Assembly: GCA_963789025.1 (NCBI GenBank)
Contig: CAWBIT010000011.1
Location: forward strand, 254,745-318,744
Length of the DNA stretch: 64,000 nucleotides
Origin: AP-15 sp963789025
Lineage (GTDB): Bacteria; Pseudomonadota; Alphaproteobacteria; ATCC43930; CGMCC-115725
Reading direction: 5' to 3'
Shown: in pieces, positions 1 to 8,787 of the stretch
Numbering within the stretch: the stretch's first letter is position 1
How the letters are laid out: every line of letters starts with the position of its first letter
Program-made: the position numbers and the translations under genes
Notes under the pieces: model-generated
What the model was told of the DNA's origin: nothing
Seen by the model: the letters and a program-made list of their open reading frames with translations, nothing else
Databases searched by the model: none

Positions 1-30
1 TGCAAAATCTTAGAGGAAAAGCCCCAACAT

Positions 31-1131
31 ATGGGTTTCAGTTGCGGCATTGTCGGATTGCCGAATGTCGGCAAATCCACCCTGTTCAACGCCTTGACCG
101 CGACCGCCGCGGCGGAAGCGGCGAATTACCCGTTCTGCACGATCGAACCCAATCTCGGGCGAGTGGCCGTACCGGACGAGCGGCTGGAGATCGCCGCGCG
201 CCTGGGCAAATCGGCAAAGATCATCCCGACCCAGCTCGAATTCGTCGATATAGCGGGTCTAGTTCGAGGCGCCGCCCGCGGCGAGGGGCTAGGCAACCAG
301 TTTCTCGGGCATGTTCGCGAGGTCGACGCGATTGCCCACGTCCTGCGCTGTTTCCCCGATCGCAATGTCGTGCATGTCGAAGGATCGGTGGACCCGATCC
401 GCGATGCCGAGACGGTCGAGACGGAGCTGATGCTGGCCGATCTCGAAAGCCTGGAACGCCGCGTGCTGCAGATGGTGAAGCGGGCGCGCGGCGGCGACCG
501 CGAAGCCAAGGGTCAGCTCGATGTCGCCGAGACAGTGCTGGCGGCGTTGCGTCAAGGCCGGCCGGCGCGCGACGTTCTCGTCGGATCCGAGCGGCACAGG
601 GAACTCAGTGGATTGCAGCTGTTGAGTGCCAAGCCGGTTCTCTACGTCGCCAATGTCGAGGAGGCGAGCGCCGCCTCGGGGAACCCCGAAAGCGACCGCG
701 TCGCCGAATATGCCGCCCGGCGCGGCGCTGGCTCAGTCGTCATCTCGGCGGCGATCGAATCGGAGCTGGCGCAGCTTGCCGACCCCGAAGAAAAGCGCGA
801 GTTTTTGGCGACGCTCGGGCTCGACGAGCCCGGCCTGGCGCGGGTGATCCGAGCCGGCTACGCGCTTCTCGATCTGATTACGTTTTTTACCGTTGGGCCG
901 AAAGAAGCGCGTGCCTGGACGGTGGAGCGGGGCACCAGGGCGCCGCAAGCCGCGGGCCGCATCCATACCGATTTCGAAAAGGGATTTATTCGCGCCGAAA
1001 CGATCAGCTATGCCGATTTCGTCGCCCATGGCGGCGAGCAAGGCGCAAAGGACGCCGGCCGCATGCGTCTGGAAGGCGCCGACTATACCGTGCAGGACGG
1101 CGACATCATGCACTTTCGTTTCAATCTATAA
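31..1131 (+). CDS. ychF: Redox-regulated ATPase YchF (Obg-like ATPase)
   Basis: This 366-residue protein is a ribosome- and redox-associated P-loop NTPase of the Obg/TRAFAC class acting in the cytoplasm. The P-loop is visible at residues 9-16 (GLPNVGKS), followed by a G3-type DIAGLVRGAARGEGLGNQFL segment. An NVEE motif replaces the NKxD of GTPases, which is the family signature explaining its ATP preference. A C-terminal TGS-like region ends the protein. Length matches the family (about 363-366). A purine-rich GAGGAAAAG lies just upstream of the ATG. It stands alone here; its frequent neighbour pth is not seen, though the window begins only 30 bases upstream. Confidence 0.97.
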   Translation: MGFSCGIVGLPNVGKSTLFNALTATAAAEAANYPFCTIEPNLGRVAVPDERLEIAARLGKSAKIIPTQLEFVDIAGLVRGAARGEGLGNQFLGHVREVDAIAHVLRCFPDRNVVHVEGSVDPIRDAETVETELMLADLESLERRVLQMVKRARGGDREAKGQLDVAETVLAALRQGRPARDVLVGSERHRELSGLQLLSAKPVLYVANVEEASAASGNPESDRVAEYAARRGAGSVVISAAIESELAQLADPEEKREFLATLGLDEPGLARVIRAGYALLDLITFFTVGPKEARAWTVERGTRAPQAAGRIHTDFEKGFIRAETISYADFVAHGGEQGAKDAGRMRLEGADYTVQDGDIMHFRFNL

Positions 1132-1248
1132 TCGCGGTCTTGTTGCTAAATCGGAAGGTCATTTAAACGTCATTAAATCGTCACTACGGCGTAATCCAGC
1201 ACGGTTCGAATGCCCCGTCAAATTCGTGGCAATTTTGGGGGATAACCG

Positions 1249-2912
1249 ATGCGAACTCGCCGTCAACTCATGTCGACTTCTTGCCTGGTTGCCGGGGCCG
1301 GGCTTTGTCTGCTCGTTGGAGCCGGCTGTCCCGAAACAAGTCTCGCCGATGGCGGCGGATCCGGTAGCGCGTCGCCCATCGAGCACCTGGTCATCATTTT
1401 TCAGGAAAACGTCTCGTTCGATCATTATTTCGCGACCTACCCGGTCGCGTTGAACCCGACGGGCGAACCTTTCTTCCGGGCCAGCGATGACCGCCCTCGG
1501 TAAACGGGCTGGGCACCCTGACCAACGGTAACCCCGACGGGGTCTTGCTGACCGACAACCCGAACGCCAACAACCCGGCAAACGGGTCCAACGCGATCAA
1601 CCCGTTCCGTCTCGACCGCTCGCAGGCGTCGACTTGCGACCAGGATCACACCTATGGCGACGAGCAGAAGGCGTTAGACCAAGGTTCGATGGATCTGTTT
1701 CCTGCCAGTGTCGGCGACGGCAGCTGCACGTCTCCCTATGACTGGGGCAAGGGCAAAGGTCTCGTGATGGGCTATTTCGACGGCAACACGGTTAGCGCAC
1801 TGTGGAACTACGCCCAGAACTTCGCGGTGAACGACAATTCCTACGGCACGACATTCGGGCCCTCGACACCCGGCTTGCTGAACCTCGTAGCGGGCAATAC
1901 GTTTCCCGCCACGCCGAGCGCCGCATCCACCAAGGTGGTGCCGAATAATGCTGGGCCGGGCACGCTCGTCGGTGATCTCGATCCGACCGGCGACGTCTGC
2001 TCGGGCACGCCCACGGTTTCGATAGGCGGGCAGAACATCGGTAACTTGCTGAACGCGCAGGGCGTGACCTGGGGCGCCTTTATGGGCGGGTTTGACCTTA
2101 CCGTGAAAAATAGCGACGGAAGCACGGGCTGCAATCGACCGAGCCCCGCCACTCCGGCCAATGGGGGTCCCACCAAGGACTACATTCCACACCACGCCTT
2201 CTTCCAGTATTTCGCTTCGACCGCCAACCTGGCCCACACCCGCCCGAACTCCCCCGCCAACATCGGCACCTCGCATGACGGCGGAGCCAACCATCAGTAC
2301 GACCTGCACGATTTCTTCGACGCGATGGCGGTGGGTAATATGCCTGCAGTCAGTTTCCTGAAGGCGATTGCCGCAGGGGATGGCCATGCCGGCTATTCAG
2401 ACCCGCTGTTGGAGCAATCGATAATGCTGGTCCCGACCATCAATGCGATCATGCGCTCGCGGTTCTGGAAGACGACGGCCATCATTGTCATGTACGACGA
2501 TTTCGATGGCTGGTACGACCATCAGATGAGCCCGATCGTCAACCCGTCGGCAGTGCTGAACACCGCTTCGCTATCGAATAGCGATCAGCTGAACGCGCCC
2601 GGGGTCTGTGGTCATGGCACGCCGCTCGAGGGAATCCAGGGTCGCTGCAGCTACGGCCCGAGGCTGCCGTTGCTCGTCATTTCCCCCTTTGCGAGGGCCA
2701 ATTTCGTCGACCACACCCTGACCGACCAGAGTTCGGTGCTGCGCTTCATCGAGGATAACTGGGGTACCGGCCAGATCCGGGGCGGGTCTTTCGACCAGCT
2801 GGCTGGTCCTCTTTGGAACATGTTCGATTTCGACAACAAATACCCGAGCTCCGGACAACGTCAGCTCATCCTCGATCCGGGTACCGGTCAGCCCTCGGGT
2901 AAATATCGGTAA
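1249..2912 (+). pseudogene. Secreted phosphoesterase (phospholipase C/acid phosphatase family), frameshifted
   Basis: Two reading frames together encode one phosphoesterase-family (PF04185) protein. The first (1249-1503) carries a signal peptide and the metal-site motif IFQENVSFDHYF. The second (open to 2912) continues with NPNANNPANGSNAINPFRLD, then GYFDGNTVSALWNYA, MYDDFDGWYDH and the C-terminal SPFARANFVDH region. The break falls at about 1489-1500: adding one base after GATGAC restores D-D-x-P-S-V-N-G-L-G, so a single deletion explains it. No slippery heptamer is visible. Either the gene is inactive or this is a sequencing or assembly error. Relatives are exported hydrolases of phosphate esters; the substrate cannot be told. 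Confidence 0.85.
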
Positions 2913-2931
2913 AAAGGGCGGCGCCAGCCGG

Positions 2932-2959
2932 CCAAGTGGCGCGCTGATGCGCCGCTTGG
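2932..2959 (+). terminator. Possible terminator hairpin after the phosphoesterase
   Basis: An 11-bp stem (2932-2942 with 2949-2959, one G.U pair) with a 6-base loop begins 20 bases after the stop codon. There is no T-tract after it, so it is at best a weak or Rho-assisted terminator. Confidence 0.3.
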
Positions 2960-3050
2960 CGGTCGGGTTGGACTGGAAACCGCAGGGAGGCGCGGCGCTT
3001 GCCGACACGCGCCGCTATCAAAGCCATTCTTGCCACTTGACCTCGGCTGC

Positions 3051-3065
3051 GAACTAAACTAGAAC
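3051..3065 (+). promoter_or_regulatory. LexA operator (alphaproteobacterial SOS box)
   Basis: The sequence GAAC-TAAACTA-GAAC is an exact GAAC-N7-GAAC direct repeat, the operator recognised by alphaproteobacterial LexA. It lies 48 bases before the lexA start codon, where autoregulation is expected. An extra GTTCGTTC lies at 3084-3091 with a different spacing and is not counted as a box. Confidence 0.85.
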
Positions 3066-3112
3066 GTGCCGGTAATGTTTAGGGTTCGTTCTGCGGTGCA
3101 GAAGGGGGTCCC

Positions 3113-3820
3113 ATGCTGACCAGGAAACAACGCGAGTTGTTGCTGTTTATTAACCAGCGGCTGACTGCGACCGGCGTTTCACCGTCCTTCGACGAGATGA
3201 AGGACGCTTTGAACCTCAAATCCAAATCCGGCATCCATCGCCTGGTCAGTGGGCTCGAGGAGCGCGGGTTTATCAGACGGCTGCCGCATCGCGCGCGGGC
3301 GTTGGAAGTCGTAAAATTGCCGGAGGAGGCGGCCGCTCCTCCGCCGACGGTTGAACGCGGCAGGTTCTCTCCCACAGTCATCCGCGGCGATTTCACGAGT
3401 TCGCTGCCCGGCACGCCCGTCGCGAATGACGTCGAGGCCGTCGAACTGCCGCTCTACGGCCGGATCGCGGCCGGCACGCCGATCGAGGCCCTGCGCGACC
3501 AGAGCACGATGGTCGGCGTGCCGGCCAGCCTCTTAGGCCACAGCGGCGAGCACTACGCCCTCGAAGTGTCCGGCGACAGCATGATCGAGGCCGGCATTCT
3601 CGACGGCGACACGGTGGTCATTCAGCGTTGCGACACCGCGGAAAACGGCTGCGTTGTCGTCGCGCTGGTCGACGATGAGGAGGTCACCCTGAAGCGGCTG
3701 CGCCGCCGCGGCGCCTCGATCGCGCTGGAACCGGCCAACAAGGCGTATGAGACCCGCATCTTCGGACCCGACCGCATCAAGGTTCAGGGGCGTCTCGTCG
3801 CTCTGATGCGCCGCTTCTGA
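3113..3820 (+). CDS. lexA: LexA repressor / SOS self-cleaving regulator
   Basis: LexA represses DNA-repair genes and self-cleaves when RecA is activated by DNA damage. Residues 1-65 form the winged-helix DNA-binding domain (starts MLTRKQRELL). The cleavage site is the Ala120-Gly121 bond in GRIAAGTP. The peptidase S24 dyad is Ser156 (SGDSM) and Lys194 (VTLKR). At 235 residues it has the alphaproteobacterial length, longer than the 202 of E. coli because of the linker at about 70-105. The ATG follows GAAGGGGGTCCC. It is monocistronic, convergent with the next gene, and probably controls itself through the box at 3051-3065. Confidence 0.97.
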   Translation: MLTRKQRELLLFINQRLTATGVSPSFDEMKDALNLKSKSGIHRLVSGLEERGFIRRLPHRARALEVVKLPEEAAAPPPTVERGRFSPTVIRGDFTSSLPGTPVANDVEAVELPLYGRIAAGTPIEALRDQSTMVGVPASLLGHSGEHYALEVSGDSMIEAGILDGDTVVIQRCDTAENGCVVVALVDDEEVTLKRLRRRGASIALEPANKAYETRIFGPDRIKVQGRLVALMRRF

Positions 3821-3853
3821 TCCCGGCACTACGGCGGGACGCGGTAGCCGAGT

Positions 3854-5542
3854 TCACGCGGTCTCCGGCACACTCAATCCCAATTCTTCGATCATCTGCT
3901 GGCGCATCAGGAATTTCTGGATCTTGCCGGTGACCGTCATCGGGAAGGCGTCGACAAATTTGACGTAGCGCGGCACCTTGTAATGCGCGATCTGGCCTTG
4001 GCAAAAGGCGCGGATCTCCTCAATGGTGGCGCTCTCGCCCTCGCGCAGGCGGACCCAGGCGCACAGCTCCTCGCCACAGCGCGCGTCGGGGACCCCGATG
4101 ACCTGCACGTCCTGGATCTTCGGATGACGATAGAGAAACTCCTCGATCTCGCGCGGATAGACGTTCTCACCGCCGCGGATCACCATGTCCTTGATCCGCC
4201 CGACGATGTTGCAATAGCCCTCGTCATCTATCGTCGCGAGATCGCCGGTGTGCATCCAGCCGGCCGGGTCGATTGCTTCGCGGGTCTTCTCCTCGTCCTC
4301 CCAATAGCCGAGCATGACCAGATAACCACGGGTCAACAACTCGCCGGCGGTGCCGCGCGGCACGATCCGGCCCTCGGCATCGATAATTTTTGCCTCGACA
4401 TGCGGCAAGATCCGCCCCACGGTCGACACCCGGCGCTCGATCGGGTCGTCGGTCGCCGACGCAAAGCTCGCCGGGCTCGTCTCGGTCATGCCGTAGCCGA
4501 TGACGACCTCGGAGAGGTGCATCAGGCTGAAGGCTCGTTTCATGACCTCGATCGGGCACGGGCTGCCGGCCATCATCCCGGTACGCAACGAGGACAGATC
4601 GAACTTGGCGAAATCGGGATGGTCCATCTCGGCGATGAACATCGTCGGCACGCCGTAGACTGCCGTGCAGCGCTCGGCCTCGATCGTCTCCAAGGTGGCG
4701 AGCGGATCGAAGCCTTCGCTCGGATAGACCATCGCCGCCCCATGGGTCAGGCAGCCGAGATTGCCGATCACCATGCCAAAGCAGTGGTAGAGCGGCACCG
4801 GAATGCATACCCGGTCGTGCTCGGTGAGCTTCATCGCGCCGGCAATGAACAGTCCGTTGTTCAGGATATTGTGGTGGCTGAGGGTGGCGCCCTTTGGGAA
4901 GCCGGTCGTGCCGCTGGTGAACTGGATGTTGATCGGGTCGTCGAACTGGAGTTCCTCGGCGAGCACCCCGAGGCGGTGCCGCTCGCCATCGCGTGCGAGA
5001 CTGGAGACGTCGCCGAACCGCACCATGCCGTGGGCGTCGCCGCCGCCGATGGTGATCACCAGCCGCAGTTGCGGCAGCCGCGCCGCGCGTAAGCCGCCCG
5101 GCGATGCGGCGTTCAGTTCAGGGGCCAGTTCGCGCAGCATCGCGTGGTAATCGCTGGTTTTGAACTGCGCCGCGGTAACCAGCGCAACGCAGCCCGCCTT
5201 GTTGAGGGCATATTCGAGCTCGGCCAGCCGATAGGCAGGGTTGATGTTGACCAGAATGAGACCCGCCTTCGCGGTCGCGAATTGGGTAATCACCCATTCG
5301 GCGTTGTTCGGCGACCAGACGCCGATGCGGTCGCCGCGCTTGAGGCCGAGGGCGAGCAGCCCTGCAGCAAAGTCGTCGATCCGTTCTTTCAGCTCCCGGT
5401 ACGTCCAGCGGATCTGCTGATGGCGGACAATCAGTGCATCGCGGTCGCCAAAGCGTTCGGCGATCCGATCGAAATGCACGCCGATCGTATCGCCGATAAA
5501 CGGCGTGCCACTCGCGCCGTGGACGTAACTCAACTGCGGCAT
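3854..5542 (-). CDS. Medium/long-chain acyl-CoA synthetase (AMP-binding enzyme)
   Basis: This 562-residue ANL-superfamily ligase activates a carboxylic acid, probably a fatty acid, to its CoA thioester through an acyl-adenylate. The P-loop-like A3 motif FTSGTTGFPKG lies near residues 208-218, YGMTETSP is the A5 motif, TGDLATIDDEGY is A7, and TVTGKIQKF near the C-terminus holds the catalytic lysine. An AGGAGG-type ribosome site (5546-5551, read on the minus strand) supports the chosen ATG. Length and motifs fit fatty-acyl-CoA synthases used with beta-oxidation. Exact chain length cannot be read from sequence. The downstream neighbour lexA is convergent. Confidence 0.9.
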   Translation of the reverse strand: MPQLSYVHGASGTPFIGDTIGVHFDRIAERFGDRDALIVRHQQIRWTYRELKERIDDFAAGLLALGLKRGDRIGVWSPNNAEWVITQFATAKAGLILVNINPAYRLAELEYALNKAGCVALVTAAQFKTSDYHAMLRELAPELNAASPGGLRAARLPQLRLVITIGGGDAHGMVRFGDVSSLARDGERHRLGVLAEELQFDDPINIQFTSGTTGFPKGATLSHHNILNNGLFIAGAMKLTEHDRVCIPVPLYHCFGMVIGNLGCLTHGAAMVYPSEGFDPLATLETIEAERCTAVYGVPTMFIAEMDHPDFAKFDLSSLRTGMMAGSPCPIEVMKRAFSLMHLSEVVIGYGMTETSPASFASATDDPIERRVSTVGRILPHVEAKIIDAEGRIVPRGTAGELLTRGYLVMLGYWEDEEKTREAIDPAGWMHTGDLATIDDEGYCNIVGRIKDMVIRGGENVYPREIEEFLYRHPKIQDVQVIGVPDARCGEELCAWVRLREGESATIEEIRAFCQGQIAHYKVPRYVKFVDAFPMTVTGKIQKFLMRQQMIEELGLSVPETA

Positions 5543-5573
5543 CTCAGGAGGTCCCTAATGGCCGGCGGCGCTG

Positions 5574-5658
5574 CCCTCACCCACCAAGCCCTGCGGGCTT
5601 GGTCCCCCCTCTCCCGCGGTGCGGGAGAGGGTGGCGAGCGCAGCGAGACGGGTGAGGG
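5574..5658. repeat. Palindromic intergenic repeat (CCCTCACCC...GGGTGAGGG type)
   Basis: Outer arms CCCTCACCC (5574-5582) and GGGTGAGGG (5650-5658) enclose two smaller hairpins: AAGCCCTGCGGGCTT and CCTCTCCCGC-GGT-GCGGGAGAGG. Related C/T-rich and G/A-rich arms recur at 33090-33238 and 44134-44279, so this is a dispersed REP-like family. It lies between two minus-strand genes and could fold in their mRNA. Confidence 0.75.
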
Positions 5659-5692
5659 TCTTGCCGAGCCCAATTTTCTTCCATCTCGGATG

Positions 5693-6661
5693 TTAATTCG
5701 GCGTCCAGGCCAGGGCGCGGATCTCGCTGAACTCGCGGCGCAGTTTGGCCCATGAATCGCCGGCGTCTTCGCTTGCGAATATTTCGCCATAGTGACTGCA
5801 GGCGAGGATCCGGTTGGGGTTCGCCGGGTGGGTCGCAAAGGACCATATCGGGGAGTTGGGTTCAACGGGCAACGGCAGGGCCTGCCAGCTTTGTCCGCCA
5901 TCCTTGGAACGCTGGATCGCGCCGGTGCTGCCGAGCGCGCCGTCGCCGGTGGCGACAAACAGCACTCCGGGCTCGTCGGGTTTGAGCGCGAGGCTGCGGC
6001 AATAGGGCAGGCGAAAATGCTTGCCGACCCCCAAACCTCGCCAGCTCTCGCCGCCATCCGTGCTGGCAAAGATCTCCCGCGGGGTACTGGTCAGCACTGT
6101 CTTGGCGCCATTGATGCTGACCGCAGTGTCGTGGATGTCGGGGTCGTTGACCCCGGCGACCCGCGTCCAGCTTTCGCCGCCGTCACGGCTGCGACGCACG
6201 CCGTCGACTTCGACGCCGGCCCATACCATCCGGTGGTCCGACGGATCGACGGTCAGCGCCGTCACTCGCGGGATGCGGACATTCGGGCACTCCTCCGCCA
6301 TATCGGCCGGCAGCTTGTCCCAGTGGTTTCCACCGTCGGTCGACCGGAAGAGCGCCGCCGGCCGGGTCCCCGCGAAGATGGTCTGGGGGTTCGTCGGATC
6401 GAACGCGACTTTCCACACGTGCACAGCGTTCATCGGCGAGTCGAGCCGCTCGAAGTGCTCCCCGCCGTCCTCGCTGCGGTAGATCCCGTCATCCGCTCCG
6501 GCCAGAATGGTGCGGGGCTGTTTCGGGTGGATTGCGAAGCCGAACACACGGCTTTCGGACCACAGTCCGGTTCGCACTTGCCGCCAGCTTTCACCGCCGT
6601 CCGGGCTGACCCAGGCGCCGGTTCCGATCGTGCCGGCACAAATCGTGAAGTTATCGGCCAT
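5693..6661 (-). CDS. BNR/WD40-like beta-propeller repeat protein
   Basis: The protein is built of sialidase-type Asp-box repeats: S-PDGGESW, SEDGGEHF, STDGGNHW, SRDGGESW, STDGGESW, SKDGGQSW and SEDAGDSW each close a propeller blade, giving about seven blades in 322 residues. I chose the ATG at 6661 (MADNF) because GGGAGGAAG precedes it; a longer frame to 6751 overlaps the upstream gene. No signal peptide is seen, so it is probably cytoplasmic. Similar proteins are described as WD40/YVTN/BNR-like or glycosyl-hydrolase-like, but no catalytic sialidase residues can be assigned. It follows the VOC gene by 23 bases, suggesting one transcript. Confidence 0.85.
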   Translation of the reverse strand: MADNFTICAGTIGTGAWVSPDGGESWRQVRTGLWSESRVFGFAIHPKQPRTILAGADDGIYRSEDGGEHFERLDSPMNAVHVWKVAFDPTNPQTIFAGTRPAALFRSTDGGNHWDKLPADMAEECPNVRIPRVTALTVDPSDHRMVWAGVEVDGVRRSRDGGESWTRVAGVNDPDIHDTAVSINGAKTVLTSTPREIFASTDGGESWRGLGVGKHFRLPYCRSLALKPDEPGVLFVATGDGALGSTGAIQRSKDGGQSWQALPLPVEPNSPIWSFATHPANPNRILACSHYGEIFASEDAGDSWAKLRREFSEIRALAWTPN

Positions 6662-6684
6662 GGCTGCTTCCTCCCGAAATTCGC

Positions 6685-7098
6685 TTATCTGGTTTTCGTT
6701 TCCCAGCCGGTGTGAGAAATGTCGATCACCACACCGTCGGGGCCGGCCCATTTCATCTCGAAATTGCGGTGGCCTCCGGCAGCCATTTCCATATCGAGCC
6801 CCGCTTTCTCCTCGAGACGCTGACCCTGGGCGCGTTCCAGCTTCGCCGCGGCCTCGTCGAGGTCCTCGACCTCAAAGCCGAAATGATGGATGCCGCTGTA
6901 GTTCGGCCCGTTAGCGCCGACATCGGCGGATTTCTCGGTCTTCCAATTCAGGATCGCCAGGTTGATGTAGCCGTCGGTCAGAAACACGGCGCCGTTCGGG
7001 GCACGCCGGATCTCCTGCATTCCGAAAGCGTCCTTGTAGAAGGCGGCGACCTTTGCGGGCTCCCTTGTCGTCAGCGCGATGTGTTTGATTCGCGGCAT
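6685..7098 (-). CDS. VOC-family protein (glyoxalase/dioxygenase fold)
   Basis: This 137-residue single-domain protein has the beta-alpha-beta-beta-beta modules of the vicinal oxygen chelate superfamily. The first half opens with IKHIALTTREPAKVAAFYKDAFG, giving a metal-ligand histidine; the second begins at GIHHFGFEVEDLDEAAAKL, giving another. The start at 7098 (MPRIKH) is preceded by GAGGAGG. Members include glyoxalase I, methylmalonyl-CoA epimerase, extradiol dioxygenases and resistance proteins, so the reaction is open. It is first in a likely two-gene operon with the BNR-repeat protein. Confidence 0.85.
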   Translation of the reverse strand: MPRIKHIALTTREPAKVAAFYKDAFGMQEIRRAPNGAVFLTDGYINLAILNWKTEKSADVGANGPNYSGIHHFGFEVEDLDEAAAKLERAQGQRLEEKAGLDMEMAAGGHRNFEMKWAGPDGVVIDISHTGWETKTR

Positions 7099-7553
7099 AG
7101 GTTTCCTCCTCACTTGCTCGATGCAGAATGCGCCTGTTCGGGGATCCGAGCAAGGCCGCGGCTGGGCGCAACACCCATTTGGCAGTATCTCAGTGTGAAT
7201 TTCCGCAATGGTGAAGGGTTTCGGATGCCGGCCGGTCGTGACCTATCCAGCCGTACTGGGGCCGGCGTCCGAAAGCCCCCCAGGAAGGAACCCGCGGGGA
7301 GCTGGTGTGCGGTGTCCGGTCTATGGGGATTTTACGGGGCGGCTTGTTGGGTAGGGGATGCGCTGGCCGGTGTGGTTGGCGGCGGATCGACGATCACGGT
7401 GGCGAGTTTGCCGCCGCGGCAGCGATCGCCGCGGTGATTTTGGCGTGATCGACGGCGTCGCAGGCGCCTTCGGAGGCGCCGAGGCGACGGCGGTGCGGCG
7501 CCGGAAGCGAGGTTCCCCGGCGGGCGGGCAGTGCGACAAGGCGGTGACCGGCG
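7099..7553. other. Intergenic stretch between the VOC gene and the IS91 transposase
   Basis: No convincing gene was found. The upstream region of the VOC gene and the 3' end of the IS91-type element must both lie here, but I could not place the element boundary. Confidence 0.5.
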
Positions 7554-8777
7554 TCATGGCATCGCGGTCCTGACCCCGGCTCGGGGTGACGGCGGGGCGC
7601 GGGGTGCGCCGCCGCGCCCGAAGCTCTCGACGATGATCATGCGGCCGCCGCAACAAGGGCATGGCGGGCGATGATCCACGCTGGCGCCGGTGGCCATGTC
7701 GGCGTTGTCGTGCTCGCTTGACGGATCCATCTCCGCTACTGGCGCGGCGATCAGCTCTTTGGCGCGAGCGATAGTCGCTTTGCAGGTGGCACTGGCGAGC
7801 AATCCGTAGTGGCGGATGCGATGGAACCCCCCGGGCAGGACGTGGAGCAGGAAGCGCCTGATGAATTCGCCGGGCGCCAGCGTCATCGTGCAGTGCCGCG
7901 CCCGTCCGTTGCGGCGGTAGTCCTTGAAGCCGAAGGTGACGCCACGGTCATCGAGGCCAATCAGTCGGCTGTTCGAGATGGCAACGCGGTGGGTGTAGCG
8001 CGCGAGATAGGCGAGCACCGCCTCGGGCCCCGCAAAAGGGGGCTTGCCGTAGACGAACCAGTTCTTCTTCCTCAGTGGCGCGAGATAGGCGGCAAAGGCC
8101 GCCCGGCTGCGCAGACCGTCGAGCTCGCCGAAGAATGCCAGCCGGCCCGCCGCATGGGCGTCGGCGAGCCGCGTCAGGAAGAGCCGCCGGAACAGGCGGG
8201 ACAGCACGCGCACCGGCAACAGGAAGCCGGGTCGGCAGTGCACCCAGTGCTTACCATCGAGCGATATTCCACCGCCCGGCACGATCATATGGAGGTGTGG
8301 ATGGTGGGTCATTGCCGAGCCCCAGCTGTGGAGTACGGCGGTGGCGCCAATGCGGGCGCCCAGGTGCCGGGGATCGGCAGCGATCGTGAGCAGCGTCTCG
8401 GCCGCCGTGCGGAATAGCAGGTCGTAGACCACCGACTTGTTCTGGTAGGCGATTGGCGCGATCTCGGCCGGCAGTGTGAAGACCACGTGGAAGTAGCCGA
8501 CCGGCAGCAGATCGGCCTCGCGGGCGGCGAGCCAGTCCTTCGCCGCCGCGCCCTGGCACTTAGGACAGTGGCGGTTGCGGCAGGAGTTGTAGGCGATCCG
8601 GCTGTGGCCGCAGTCCTCGCAGCACTCGACATGGCCGCCGAGCGCGGCCGAGCGGCAGCTCTCGATGGCTGACATCACCTTGAGCTGGCCGAGGCTCACA
8701 TGCCCGGCATTGGCCTTGCGCCAGGCGGCGCCATGGCGGTGAAAGACGTCTGCGACCTCCAGCCTCGGGCGGCGCAC
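7554..8777 (-). CDS. IS91-family transposase
   Basis: This 407-residue protein carries the IS91 layout. A zinc-finger-like N-terminal region has CCEDCGHSRIAYNSCRNRHCPKCQ cysteines; the rolling-circle HUH motif is HPHLH, followed by VPGGG; and YLARYTHRVAISNSRL plus RIRHYGLL carry the conserved tyrosine region. A second cysteine cluster (CPCCGG) lies near the C-terminus. The enzyme nicks the element end and drives one-ended transposition. Length is close to other IS91 transposases. No frameshift is seen, so it may still be active. Confidence 0.93.
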   Translation of the reverse strand: MRRPRLEVADVFHRHGAAWRKANAGHVSLGQLKVMSAIESCRSAALGGHVECCEDCGHSRIAYNSCRNRHCPKCQGAAAKDWLAAREADLLPVGYFHVVFTLPAEIAPIAYQNKSVVYDLLFRTAAETLLTIAADPRHLGARIGATAVLHSWGSAMTHHPHLHMIVPGGGISLDGKHWVHCRPGFLLPVRVLSRLFRRLFLTRLADAHAAGRLAFFGELDGLRSRAAFAAYLAPLRKKNWFVYGKPPFAGPEAVLAYLARYTHRVAISNSRLIGLDDRGVTFGFKDYRRNGRARHCTMTLAPGEFIRRFLLHVLPGGFHRIRHYGLLASATCKATIARAKELIAAPVAEMDPSSEHDNADMATGASVDHRPPCPCCGGRMIIVESFGRGGAPRAPPSPRAGVRTAMP

Positions 8778-8787
8778 CGCCGCCGGG

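Noticed and set aside
1485..1505. Programmed frameshift in the phosphoesterase gene
   Set aside because: No slippery heptamer or stimulatory structure is evident; a missing base is the simpler explanation.
3854..5092. Plus-strand frame of 369 codons opposite the acyl-CoA ligase
   Set aside because: High-GC antisense frame with no motifs; it is the complement of a well-supported gene.
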